Shown here in pieces: positions 13,202-25,310 of a DNA stretch of 64,000 nucleotides. Numbering within the stretch: position 1 is the stretch's first letter; the number at the start of each line of letters is the position of its first letter. This DNA comes from Setophaga petechia (Eukaryota; Chordata; Aves; Passeriformes; Parulidae). Position numbers and translations under genes: made by a program. A model generated the notes under the pieces. That model saw only the letters and a list, made by a program, of their open reading frames with translations, made no database searches and was not told the DNA's origin. Location of the stretch: NCBI GenBank assembly GCA_024362935.1, contig JANCRA010000028.1:6050501-6114500 (forward strand), given 5' to 3'.

Positions 13202-13702
13202 AAATAGGTGGGAGAGATTGCTCCCAGGCCAGGGTTTGTTGGGGTATGGAGGCCCTGACACCCTGACAGGCCGGGATGGCTGTGAGAAGGCCAACCTGGG
13301 AGAAAAAGGTGAGAAACCCTCACTCAGTTCCTGCTGTCTAGAAAAAAAGTAATTTTCCCAAACGTGTTGTTTCTGCCCCAATGGCTTCAGGCTGTCAGAG
13401 GTACCCTGTGAGGGGACTGGTGCTGTGTTGTCAGCCATGAGCTGCTCTGAGGGGGATTTAAGGCTGGTCTTGTGTCCTCACAGGCCTTTCTGTGCCACTA
13501 AGCAGGATGATTTAGTCCCATTACGTTGTTTTTATTGGGTTTTTTAAATTACAAACCTAGCACCTCTTCTGGTTCCCATTTACAGGGTTTTCAATTCCCA
13601 TTTACAGAGAAATCTCATCCCAGGAGCTTCAGGGCAAACTCCCTCTCCACGGGCACAGGGACAATGTTGCCAGGCAAGGTTGGTGTTAATTTAACTTTGG
13701 GA

Positions 13703-13990
13703 ATAGCAGGAACAATAGGACTGGAAGGGGCCTTCTGGTTCATCAGACTAGTCCTCTGTTGTTAGAGGCAACTACATTATATAATCCCTTTTGCAAATGA
13801 TGCTGGCTCTATCCTAAAGCGAGCTGGGTTATTTTTGTCCCGCTGTGTCCATGGGAAGGCCCTTGGAGAACCTCCCTGCTGTAAGGACATCTTCATCTGA
13901 GGAACATCTTGCTCACCACGGAGCATTGTTGTTATTAATCTCCAACCACGCAGCCCGATTTGAATCCTATTACACTTCATTCCTAATTTT
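13703..13990 (+). mobile_element. Possible old CR1-like LINE fragment
   Basis: AATAGGACTGGAAGGGGCCTTCTGG followed by a TAGTCCTCTG stretch resembles the conserved segment of amniote CR1 elements, which has 'GGAAGGGACCTC..GTCCA..CCCCTG'. An AACCTCCCTGCTG stretch later fits only loosely. The match fades after about 13780. It could be another amniote repeat family. Confidence 0.35.
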
Positions 13991-15261
13991 GGAATGCCCA
14001 GGATCGTATGAGTTTTCCCCTGGAATACTCTGGCCCTCCACATTCACAGCACTGCCCTTATTTTGTGTCACCAGCACAGTCCTACAGCAAGATCATTGAT
14101 TCTGTTTGATATTTTTATCAGTCGAAAGGTTTTGCCTTCAGAAACTGTTCCAGTTACACGCCAGCAGACTCCCCTTCAGCACAGCTCTCATCTCCCTTTT
14201 TGAAGGAAGTGCATTGAGCAGAGCTTATCCAACCTGGGTAAATCTATTTATCCCCATGCTTTTTTTTTTTTAAATTCAAATTCAAAGATGTATCTGCAAC
14301 TCATGTTCTCCTATCATATATTGGTAAGGATGCTGTGTCCCATGTTGGCTGAGAGCTTTATGAACTCCAGCCCCCTGGAGAATCCCTGGATGCCACACCT
14401 TACTATATGTCTTATATATCAGCAAATGTTCCCTGTATTTATAACCTCCATTTTCTTTTACTCTGACTCTATGCAGATTTTTGGACACAATTAATTTTTC
14501 CCCTTTCTACAGGACTTGTTTCCATCTGATCTTTTGGCAGGACAGGAGAGAAAAGGAACAGTGCAAGACCTTTACTTAGTGCAGAAAATCCAGTGGGATC
14601 TTCTGTTTTCTTGTGTGCTGACTGTCCCATGGATGGTGGGTATTTCAGACCAGGGGTCCTGTTACAAAGAGACCTGTTTCCCACCCTCTTTTTTGGCACT
14701 TCTGAGAAGGCCTCTTTGGAAGGGACTAAAGGCCCTGTGGGACAAGCCCTCTTCTGCCAATAACCATAGGTCAAAAGTTAAACTGAGCAGTGGAGAATGA
14801 AAACCGGATAAAATCCACTATAAATCTTGACATTCTAATTGAGAACTGTCCAATGCAAACTGCACTAGTGTGTCTGGTTTACCTCAATCTCTACAAGAGG
14901 CCAGATCCTGCTTTCCTTAATGGCTTGAAGTACCCTACTGATTTTTACTGGGACTTCTCACTTGATTAAGACAAGCAAGATTTGGTCTTTGAAAAGACTT
15001 AAAGTTAATACAATTTCTGCAGCCTTAGCAGCAGAATGATGGTTTTGATTTCACAGTGAAGGCATGATCTTCTCATCTTTCAGGTGACACTGACATGGCT
15101 GTGTATGTGTGTGTCTGGGGGCAGAGATTTGCAGGACAAAAGATCTGTGGTCAAGTACAGCTCATAAAGAGAATGTTTTACTGAAGTGAAATTTGCCTGA
15201 ACATATCATGCCATCTAAGATGTTTTATAGATATTTTTGCTGTGTGAGGTAAATGGGGGAG
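13991..15261. other. Non-coding gap; nothing recognised
   Basis: Only short frames on both strands, overlapping one another. A T-run is at 14260-14271. Confidence 0.5.
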
Positions 15262-15395
15262 GATTACACCTATTTTACAGATTGGTGAAATCAGAGCATA
15301 AAGAATTTAAATGACTCAGCCAAGATTACACAATAACTCAGTAGCAGACCCCAGCAGAGCCTGGAGTGCCAGTGCTCAGAACCCTGGCCCAAACT
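15262..15395 (-). mobile_element. MIR SINE remnant
   Basis: ATTACACCTATTTTACAGATTGGTGAAATCAGAGCATAAAG, ATGACTCAGCCAAGATTACACAATAACTCAGTAGCAGACC and GAGCCTGGAGTGCCAGTGCTC match the reverse MIR core and its flanks. Confidence 0.75.
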
Positions 15396-18300
15396 GTCTC
15401 CTTGGCCTTGTCATCTGTGTCAGATGTACATCACTTTCAGACACTTAAAATACACAGTCAAAAACAGAACAGAACTTGTTTATTCCTCTGCTTATATATT
15501 AAACATAACTTCACTTTCAGTGAATAGTTTTGTTGTTTATATTTTCATGGGAATTCTAATCTTTGAAGCAATTCATTCCAGACTTTTGCTATTCCCTTTT
15601 ACAAAGCAATGCATAGATACTGGAACAGAACCCCTGCTATACAAGCAGACCACTGTGGTTCCCATCCTGGAAGCTCAAGAGAACTATCCTGTAACATTAG
15701 ACTGCAACAGCATTTTATTAATGTTACACCTTGGAGCTCTTCTCTGAATAGGAAACTTTCCTCCAAATTTATTTGAAATCATATCCCTCTGCCCTGAGCT
15801 AATTTTTTTCAGCCTGGTTAACATCATAAAATGGATCATTAATATGTCCTTTGAAAGTGATGCCAGTTCTGTGCAGCTCATACAATCTGTATGTGTTGGT
15901 GCAAAGAAATTTGCTCCTACTGTACAGGATGTGTGTACCAGAGAAGAGAGAGAGGGTTAAAAAGGGAAAACATATACTGGAATGTAGTGGCATAACAAAT
16001 CCATCCCTAATCTTGAAAGATCCATAGTGCATGAGTAATGAAACTAAGGATGAATTATTACAACTTGCACTCATAATTTACAGGTACGAGTGTATTATCT
16101 TACAGCATAAATATTCCATTTAGGCTTTGTGATGGGGTTTTTCTCCATATAGGAAAATAAAAGTAGTATTAGTCACACGTCCATAGCTTTGTCAGTGGTT
16201 GCAGAATGTTTTTCTTTCCAAGAGGAAAGCATACTGAATAATGCAACACTTCTATTTAGGCTGCTTTTTCATACATTGACACTTTCAAAATCTAGAAACA
16301 GTTCTTTTAATTTTAAGGGCTACAATGTCTGCTCCCTTTATTCCTGCCCTTTATCATCTTACACACCATGTTCTTATAGACAAGGGGGAAAAAAAACATT
16401 CCAGTGTCTAATAAATCTGAAATCCATCAGGGGCTGCAAAGTGTTCATTCTCCTGCCTTGGTTCAGATCGAGTTACATTCAGCAGCACAACAAATGCACT
16501 TTGTGCCTCAACACCAATGCATTAAGCACTTCTCTTCATTTTTCCAGGGTGGGAACTAAATCCATTTTTTTAGAGTTATGAAAATTTTTAACAAAGACAA
16601 TGGCTGCACAATTGATTCGCAAGCAAGGAGAGGTGAAAATCACATTACAGTAGTTGTTTCTGAGCAGAATCTTAATATTACTAAAGGGCTTTCAAAATAT
16701 TTTGTGCTTCAAGCCTTCTCTAGCCTGCAGTGCTCTACCTTTGGTTTTCTGAGCTAATTTATGAGAAACTCTCTGTGTGCAGGTCTCAGTAGTCCTTTTT
16801 TTGCTCTTAGACCTTTTGCTGCCTGTTACAGTGAAGTTGCACATGCTGTGCTTTCACAAATGGGAATTTTACTTTTGTTCTTTCCTGTTGCATTTCCCTA
16901 ATATAAAATACAGTGGATGGGGGGGAAAGTATTTTGTTACTGTTTGTATAAGGAAATAATGTAATGTGGGGCCAACTCTTTGGGCACACCAGGACTGATT
17001 TTCTAGCACATGATCTCACAAGTATGAGAGATTTTATTTCAATGAGCTCAGTTCACGGCTATGGACCTAAAAGAGGAGTAGATTAATAGGTGTCAGGCAA
17101 TTTAATAGTTTCTTTCTGACCCTTGTAGACAGCTTTTTTTTAGAAGAGCTGAGCCCTCAGCAAGGTGAGTTCTAGAAATAAGAATCCAATTATGCTTCTA
17201 AAAACAATAGCACTTCTCTTGGATACCTGCATCTCAGTTTCTGGTTCTGTGAAAGGGAAGCATTAATTATGAGCTAAATCATTATTAGTGAAATGGTCAG
17301 GGGAACGTATCTATGAAATGCTTTTAGATTCAGGGATGCTAAGAAACATTAAAACAAATAAATGATTTGTAAAACAGATCTGTCAAGTTTAAAAATATCC
17401 ATGGAGATAATATTTCAAAACTTGTTCCACACAAAAATTAAGTTGCATTTATCAAAAGCAGAATTATCTGCAAAGTGAATATTGACCAGTGTATACAGCT
17501 TAAGGAAAAAACTGTAGTTTTAGCTGATATACATATACACTTCCACATGGCACAAGTTTTCAAGTCTACAGAAGGACAGTAGCAAAGAAAGAGAAAGAGG
17601 AGAGGTGCTGAAAGACAAACTTTGAAATGAACACACGCTGCTCTGAAAGAGCTGCTGCGCTTGTGTGGACAGAATTTAGAGGGGGGTTACCCTCACACAT
17701 GAGCATTTTCCTCCATACCAAAATTAAGCCTTAACATATTGTCAGGTTTGAAAACACAGGCACTGAGGGGCCTGCAGATCCATGGGGCAGAGCTGCAATC
17801 AGGGTCAAGTCCCAGCAAGGATTCACTGTTGCATTAACATTTTTTCTTGTCCTCAGCTTAAACAGAAGAGACAGCAGAGCAAACACTCCAGCTCACCCCA
17901 TTGTCAGCTGCTGTGCTGGATTAAACAAGGCCAGAATACCTCTTATTGCAGGTAAAAAAATTAATTGTGTCTTCCATGTTACTTCTGCCAAAAAGGTGGG
18001 GGTTTTTCCTTTTATCATTGAGTCTGATAATTTGAGCGTGCAGTGGACACCTGTGCATTGGAGAAGGTGCTTCTGCTGCACACAGTTTTCATCAGGAGCA
18101 GTTTACCAAATGTGAAAGACTACAAATGTTACTGGAGTTTCCTTTGAAAAAACAATGTTCCCAATGCTGGCATGACATACTTGCCTGAGGAAAGGATGTT
18201 ATGGTTGTTTAGAAATCATAGGTGGAACCAGTGAGGTAGCAAAGGGGGGAAAGCACTGTGGAGAGGCATCTCAAGGAAAAATGTCTGGTGGTCACTCCTT

Positions 18301-20399
18301 TCTCTGGCTGGCCTTTGGGTGGCCAGCAACACCACTGCTTTAGCTGTAAGGAGTGCCCCATTTAAGCTAAAGAAGATGGTCACATTTTAAAACAGAAGTG
18401 TGTTTAGAGCTGCAGTCCCCAGTGAGTATTTCTTAAGAAACGGTTGAAACTGTCAGTATTTTAGGAAAGCTGGAGGTATTGCAGCCATTTCCTATCAGAT
18501 GATGTCTCTCTAAGTATGAAGGGTAAGAGGACTACTTTGAGCAGATTAGGTTAAATACAAAACTTGACTTCATTAATGCTGATGGAAACACAGAGCTCAG
18601 TATTCTGTGCAAAATTATATTTTGAAGGAAAACCTCCTTTTAAGTAAGACTATACCAGTCAGAACTGTTAAATTTGATACTGTTGTAACATAACACATTT
18701 CAAAACTGAGTGTCAAGAGGTAGAAATGTTCCAGTCCTGTAAGAGCAAATTCATAAACTTTGACATTTTTGGTGGCCTTTGTTTCTACTTTTTAAATAAA
18801 TTTTCATTGGAAAACTTGGTGCGGGAAATAAGTGTGGCAAAGGATTTTGAGGCAAGTAATTATTCAGTGATTGTTTTCAGCTCATTATTCTTAATAAACA
18901 GTGAGTAAAGTAATCATAATTTATCTATGGCCTCTGTATTTTTGTTTGCAGTACAAAGCTGCAACAGAGAGCTCAGTGAGTAACCTTGTTGCCTGAGCAA
19001 TACTGGCATCCCTGATGATTCTTGTACACTAACAGGGTAATAATAAACAGAAATGCCTTTTGAATTACAAGTTCCACTGGAATCACAGGGGGAAGGTCAG
19101 TGTTCACCAAATTGAGGAAGACAAAACTGGCATGAAAGGAATTTTATGTTCGAGCTTCTCAGAGGGGATTAGAAGTGCTTTCTTAATAGTGAATGTACAG
19201 ACATTGCCCTGCTTGTGCACAGCCACCACATACAGCAGCACAAGGACCAAATGCATGAGGCTGCTGAGATGTTTGAGGGGGTTTCAAAATACATTTTTTT
19301 TCATCCTTCATCTCCACATGCTAAATATATAATAAGATACCTTGTTTTCTTGCCCTGCAGACCCACATGACCAAAATGAGGGACATTAGTAAGTGTTAGA
19401 AAAAGTATTCAAGTGTGAAATGAATTTCTCAAACATTAATAAGTATTTCTAGAACCTCAGTTTCATAATTTGACAGTTCCACAGTTAATAAATCACAGCA
19501 AAAGGAAAGTGTGATAACAGCAGAGCAAAAGGAAGCCTGGATCTATGAAGTGCAACTGAGGGATAAGTGAAAGAAGCATGCTGATGACCCTGAGTTTACT
19601 TTTGGGTTTTCTGAGCTTTCACTCAATTAAATTCATTCCTCTCCTCTAAAGACCTATTATGTGCCTTTACCTACGTTCCTAACTGATTTTTCTTGTAATT
19701 CAGCTCCTTTCCAAGTTATTTCCATGATTTAAGGAGTACTGATTAAAAAAAAAAAGAAAAAAGAGTAACACAGATATGAAAGGAGCATCCACATTGTATT
19801 TGAAAGGTTTTCTGAAGAGGTGGGTTGATTTTAATTAACTTCCTGAATGAAACAATTCAGGTCTGGAGCTGGCAATCTCCAATAATCACTTTTTGGCTTC
19901 TGGATGAAAAAGGGAGTCAATTACATAAAACAATGCAACAAAAAGACAGTCAATGGAAGGAAGTAGTTCTGTGTATTACAGCAGTACACACATTAAGAGA
20001 GGCCCAGGATCCAGAGGCCCAACATGAGATTAGTCCCCACTGCAGTAGACACTAAATACAGATTGCAAGAGACAGCCCCCTTACTCCAAAGCTTATCTTC
20101 TCTGCAAGACTAGTTCCTGTTTATATATTTTGAGCATTTCCCCTAATTCAAACTATATGCACAGAAAAAGCCTTAACTTTATTGTGAGTTGCTGTCCCAG
20201 GAGTGCCACAAACTGCAGCTCCAGTTACCCAAGAACTGATGTGACCATTTTCCAATGGGAACATCACTTGCCATCACTCAGCTGTTCCTTCATCCCTAAA
20301 GCTTTCCCTCTGTACCACCTTTTGTGTACTCTGAAAAGAGGTAGCTTAGATATTCCTTAGGTGGAGCTAATACAGACCTTGAGGAAATGTCCAAAATAT
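15396..20399. other. 5-kb non-coding stretch; nothing recognised
   Basis: AT-rich with very few CpG and no repeat I could align. The longest frame is 130 codons (16189-16581) with no domain. Long repeat-free, AT-rich DNA beside a developmental gene often contains conserved enhancers, but sequence alone cannot show that. Confidence 0.5.
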
Positions 20400-20545
20400 T
20401 CCTGTTGCCATTAAGCAAGACAGATAAGAATGAGAGAATAACAACAACAAGAAAAGGTCTGATAGAGAGAATGCCTTGCCCAAGCTCATGATAGGAGAGT
20501 AGTAAGCAGATTTTTGTTCAGTCCTTGCCACTGCAGGATCCACAG
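20400..20545 (-). mobile_element. MIR SINE remnant
   Basis: AGAGAATGCCTTGCCCAAGCTCATGATAGGAGAGTAGTAAGCAG, followed by TTTTGTTCAGTCC, resembles the reverse MIR segment 'taacttgcccaaggtcacacagctagtaagtggcagag'. The 5' part is poorly preserved. Confidence 0.5.
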
Positions 20546-21535
20546 CAGCACAGCACATCCTCCCTTCACACCCACATCTGTGCCACTGCATCTTCAACCC
20601 ACCCAGCAAAGCTCCCAGGCTTCTGCTGAGCAGGGAGTGTAAGTCAGGAAGGTTGTGTTAAAGCTGCTCAGTGCTTTCCACTGCTGGGAGGGAGAGAGAA
20701 CCCTTGTGAGGGAGTTCCAACCTGAACTCTGTCACCTGTCAGTTCCACTGGCATTAATGTGGTAATTCTGGGTTAGGATTTGGTTTAGGAAGGCATCCTC
20801 AAGCAGCAGAGCACACTGGTTTGAAAACAAGAATATTTATGAAAGGTTGCCCTAGAGTGGTTGTTTTTATTGATAAAATTCAAACCAGAATCTGACCCTG
20901 ACTCTACGCCCAGAACACAATTACTCAATGGTTTAACCAGCAAGGTAGTGTCTGTGGTAAAGAAATAAAACTGGCCTTTAAAAGTGATATTTCCTTTATG
21001 ACTCCTGCTGTGTTTTCCTTTTGTAAGCATAATTAGTGAGTTAAGGAGTAAACAGAAGGGGGCTCTGGGAAAAGTAGGGAAGCTTCAGGGTTGTGCTTTT
21101 ATCAGAATGGCACAAGTCCCATTGCTTCATTCTGAATCACCTGATCTAGGGATTTGGGGAAAGAAATTTTGAAACACTTGAAAAATGAATGAAAATGATC
21201 CTAAATGGCAGGAAGAAAAGCTTAAAGTAAATAGTTTAAGTCAATGTGTCCAAATGTCACATATAAGGATGGCTCTGCTCTGCTTAATGACAGGAGAGCA
21301 AGGAAGGTAAGGGGGAGGAAGGGACCCTTTTTGAAGAGCTGTTGTTCTAATGTACCTGTGTTTATTTTAAAAGCTTTTCAAGGAGGTAGGGAGGGAAGCT
21401 ACTGTCTCTCAGTGATAAAAGTTGAATGATTGAAGACCCCATTTGAGGGCAATCTGTTCTCTGTCTCTGTAGTTGCCCACAAAATCCTTGATATGCAGGT
21501 AAAGCAAGCTCAGGAGAATGTGGCTGATGGGAGAA
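20546..21535. other. Non-coding gap; nothing recognised
   Basis: Short frames only. No repeats or unusual composition were seen. Confidence 0.5.
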
Positions 21536-21665
21536 GACTAAGAATCAGGACTCCTGGACTTTATTTCTGGTTCTGACACTGACTGTGTGTGCAGGCAATT
21601 GATGTGGAAGTTGAGTTCAAGCACCTCTCTGGCAAATGGGGACCTCAGCCTTTCCTCCCTTCCTA
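21536..21665 (+). mobile_element. MIR SINE remnant
   Basis: CTAAGAATCAGGACTCCTGGAC, TTTCTGGTTCTGACACTGACTGTGTGTG, CAAGCACCTCTCTGGCAAATGGGGACCTCAG follow the forward MIR order, including the 5' 'gaatcaggactcctggg' segment. Confidence 0.68.
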
Positions 21666-22612
21666 AGGCAGGGAAGAGGTGAGGCTGAAGGAGTGTCTGC
21701 CAAACTGACTGAGTTCATGGTGGAAAGTGGCTCAGGTAGTACCTGGTGGGTAAAACAGACCAGTGTGCAGAGCAGATCCTTACTGAAGGAATTCTAATTC
21801 CTGTGACTCATCTGTTCCTGTTCTAATTAGCCACGGTGTGTGAAGATCTGCACCCACCACCTCCCCCTTTTGTGGCAAATAATCTCATGGTTTATGGCTC
21901 TTGTGTTACAAAGGGATTCTTGCACAGTGTTTGATATTAAATATCAGGCTTGAGTCTACTCTGCTGTGTGTGAGCCAGTCTGTTTTAAAAGACAAAAGCT
22001 TTTGCTTCAGCTGCTGTCATGTACAGACACTGTAACCTGGCTCTTGTGGAGAAAGCTGGCTGTGGAACATCTCCCGGCAGGTCGCTGAAGATAAAGGCAT
22101 TCTTGGTTTTAGTTCCAGGAGATTGTTCAGCCAGAAGTTCAGAGTCAGTTCCAGCACTCGCTGACCCCTGCTGTCCTCACACACCTCAAAATGGCCCTTA
22201 TTTAGCAGAGAGGAAAAATCTCTTTCTCCTGCCTCTCTCCTGTGCTCGCTCTCATGTAATGTTGTCCTTTACGAACAATGACATATTCTCACTGCTTCTC
22301 CTATGCCCTTCCATTGAGATGAAAAGCCAAGTCCAGATTTGTTTTTGCTGTCATTCCAAATGAAGCCAGAAGAGCTATTCTGGGAATCATCTGCACTCTG
22401 CACTTTACCTAAACAAATTTGAAAGGACAGGTTTTTGAATGCAACTGATCCTGCAAGGTACACAGGGCCTTTAGTCAATGAGAGAGAAGGACATTCCCAG
22501 CCACACTGGGGAAGCCTGGGCTTTTTCATTGCATATGCAAAATGGTTCCAAAGCCAACCTTTCTCCATGTTTTGGGATGTGATCAAATCAGTCCTCAGAA
22601 GACATGATAAAC
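21666..22612. other. Non-coding flank of the purine microsatellite
   Basis: Contains a 114-codon frame (22019-22363) with no recognisable domain and the MORE-like palindrome at 22529. The non-repeat start of the 239-codon frame at 22435 is only about 60 codons and is not credible as a gene. Confidence 0.5.
22529..22540. promoter_or_regulatory. MORE-like palindromic POU (Oct) dimer site
   Basis: TTGCATATGCAA is a perfect 12-bp palindrome. It contains TGCATATGCA, the core of the MORE element bound by Oct-factor dimers, and ends with the octamer-like ATGCAAAA. It lies about 70 bp upstream of the purine microsatellite. Motif-only evidence. Confidence 0.3.
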
Positions 22613-23147
<535 letters not shown>

Positions 23148-23895
23148 CCTGTAGAGAAAACAACTAAATCAGGAAAGTGTGAGGACATGAGGCCAAAGCT
23201 GGAATACAGATCCTTAGGTGCTGCCCTACCCTGTCCCCAGCATGTCTGGTGACAGAAGGATCAGATTTTCAAACACATAACACTCTGACTGTGCTCAGCA
23301 AATTGAGCTGTTTTGCAAATCTGATAGTTTTTTGATGTGGTTAAATAGGAATTAAGCTCTTAAAAGGAGAGTGCCCAAAGACTATGAACAAATTATTTTA
23401 TATTCGTGCAGACAAATCCTTGTCACTGGTGATTCCTTTTGGCTTATTGCTCATAGCCCAGTACTTTACTTTGGCCTTTTTACTTTACTGTGACAGAGCC
23501 ACCTTACAGTAATTCTAAAAACTCTTTAAAATGCCTCACTTTATTTTCTGTGGCCAGGTTCCCACAGGGAACACAGTGAACAGGAGGCAGAGACAGAGGA
23601 GATGACTGGTAAATTACTGATAGACAGTATAGACAAGAAGAGGAGTTTGAACTTCATACAGAATGGGAACAAGGAACTTTGAAAGGTCATAAATGGAAAA
23701 GAGGATGCTCCTGGAGAAGAGAAATACCTAATCAGGATAGAAGCAATCTTCTCCTGAAATTTGAGAGAGATTAGAATCTTCACTAAACATCTTTTTTCCT
23801 GGTGAGTGCCATGAGACAAGAGGAATTGCTCCTCAGAAAACAAGGCAGTTCAAGAACTACAAGGTGAGATTATCACAAACAGATTAGGTTAATTT

Positions 23896-23920
23896 ATTAG
23901 TACTAAAGTTTAGTATTAAT
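23896..23920. repeat. Near-perfect 25-bp palindrome in AT-rich DNA
   Basis: Two 12-base arms (ATTAGTACTAAA and TTTAGTATTAAT) flank a single G, with one mismatch between arms. Further TAATATTA words follow at 23927-23940. It could extrude as a cruciform; no function is known. Confidence 0.8.
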
Positions 23921-24585
23921 TTCAATAATATTAATATTAAATACCTACTATGCAGAGGCATTTTCTTATCTCTTCTATAACTTTTAGTAAATGAACACAA
24001 AATTTCCTAGAAATAAGCCTGACTGCTGTCCCAAAGCCAAAAAAACATCACCACCCCAGCAAGGCTTCAGATAAGTTTGGATGGTGTTTAGTACCAATCT
24101 CAGCACAGAATTCCTGGACAAAGAGAACTGAGGCTCAGCATGGCACAGCTCAGGAAGTTTGAATCTGGGTTAGGTTCCATGTCCCACCTTCATTTTCTCT
24201 AGGTCACCACTGCAATGAACCACAGAGGGCAAAGAGTCACAGATTCTGACCCCTCAAATATCTGTCCCTGTGAGTTGGGCTCTTTGTCCTTGAGGATCTC
24301 TGGCTGTCACTTAATGGAGCTGCAGCCCAAGAAAGGAGACAGATGGTACTGATGGGCTGAAATTATACTCAGCTAAGTGCAAAGCTATAACTGCTATTTG
24401 TCATTCTAACATCACTGATTTGTCTAGAGAGAAAAACAAATAACTTGTTGGGGGAGTAAGCAACTGCCTGGCTGTGGCCAGGCCAGATTGGAAGTGGGTG
24501 TAAGGCTCAGCACACAGAGACCCAGGTGCCATCAGCACTCGAGGGGGGCTATTAGGATATCATTTATATCATTTCAGCTTCTTTC

Positions 24586-24608
24586 TGTGTCTGTCTCTCT
24601 CTCTCTCT
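24586..24608 (+). repeat. CT dinucleotide repeat
   Basis: GTGTCTGTCTCTCTCTCTCTC, a short pyrimidine microsatellite. Confidence 0.85.
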
Positions 24609-25210
24609 GCTCGCTGTGGAGGTGGAAGGTGCGTGTGTTGTGAGGTGAACTGGGGAGTGAAGATAAAAATCTGTGGTAAGGAAATGCTACAGCTTTATCT
24701 CTGTTCTTTGATGTGGCAGGACAAATTAATTGATAACAGAACCAGCCAAAGCAGATGTGGTCATGGCCTCCTGAACTGCCCTATTGCAAGGAAAGGGCTG
24801 AGCAACATCAAAGACAAAGGTCAGCCAGCATTCCCCAAGCACAAAAAAGACAAATCATGACAGGCAAATAGCTCAGGCTGCCATTGGGAAGGAATTATTA
24901 CCACAAGAGATGATGTCTGGCACATGGCCACTATCCCGATCAGCTGGACAGGGTGGCTTCTCTCCTCTGCAATTTCCTTCTGTACCCAAAGGCAGAGTTT
25001 GGGCTTAACATTTGCCTGTAAAAGTGACTGTCACTTTCTGTGCAGTGGCACAGGAGAATTAAAGCACAAAGCAGAATTCAAAGACCTGGCCAAAGCCTGT
25101 GCAATGGGGTTAGAAAACAGAGTTCAGTTATTTCAAGTCCTCTTGTAGCCATGTCTTTTGAAACTACCATGAACCTCTTTGTTTACTTCCTGCAAAGAGT
25201 AAAAAGAGAT

Positions 25211-25310
25211 TTGGTTTCTAGTCCCAAGTCTACCATTTGCTGGCTGTGTGCTGTGAACAAATCAGTTCTTCTCTTGTCTCTGATCTTCCAAACTGGAGGT
25301 GATGAAGCCC
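25211..25310 (+). mobile_element. MIR SINE remnant
   Basis: TTGGTTTCTAGTCCCAAGTCTACCATTTGCTGGCTGTGTG, TGAACAAATCAGTTCTTCTC and TCTTCCAAACTGGAGGTGATGA follow the forward MIR order ('tctgccacttactggctgtgtgacc..gggcaagtcacttaacctctc..cctcatctgtaaaatgg'). Confidence 0.65.

Larger units (their letters stand above)
9931..13702. other. Non-coding gap with two small repeats
   Basis: Apart from the L2-like tail at 11316 and the AT repeat at 13168, nothing is recognised. 13025-13095 is a small GC-rich patch (GTGGCGGCCAGG, GGGCCGCGCC). One ATCGAT word is at 10625. Confidence 0.5.
23148..25210. other. Non-coding gap; nothing coding recognised
   Basis: Holds the palindrome at 23896 and a CT repeat at 24586. 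A CTGAGGCTCAGCATGGCACAGCTC stretch at 24129 may be a further MIR scrap. Confidence 0.5.
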
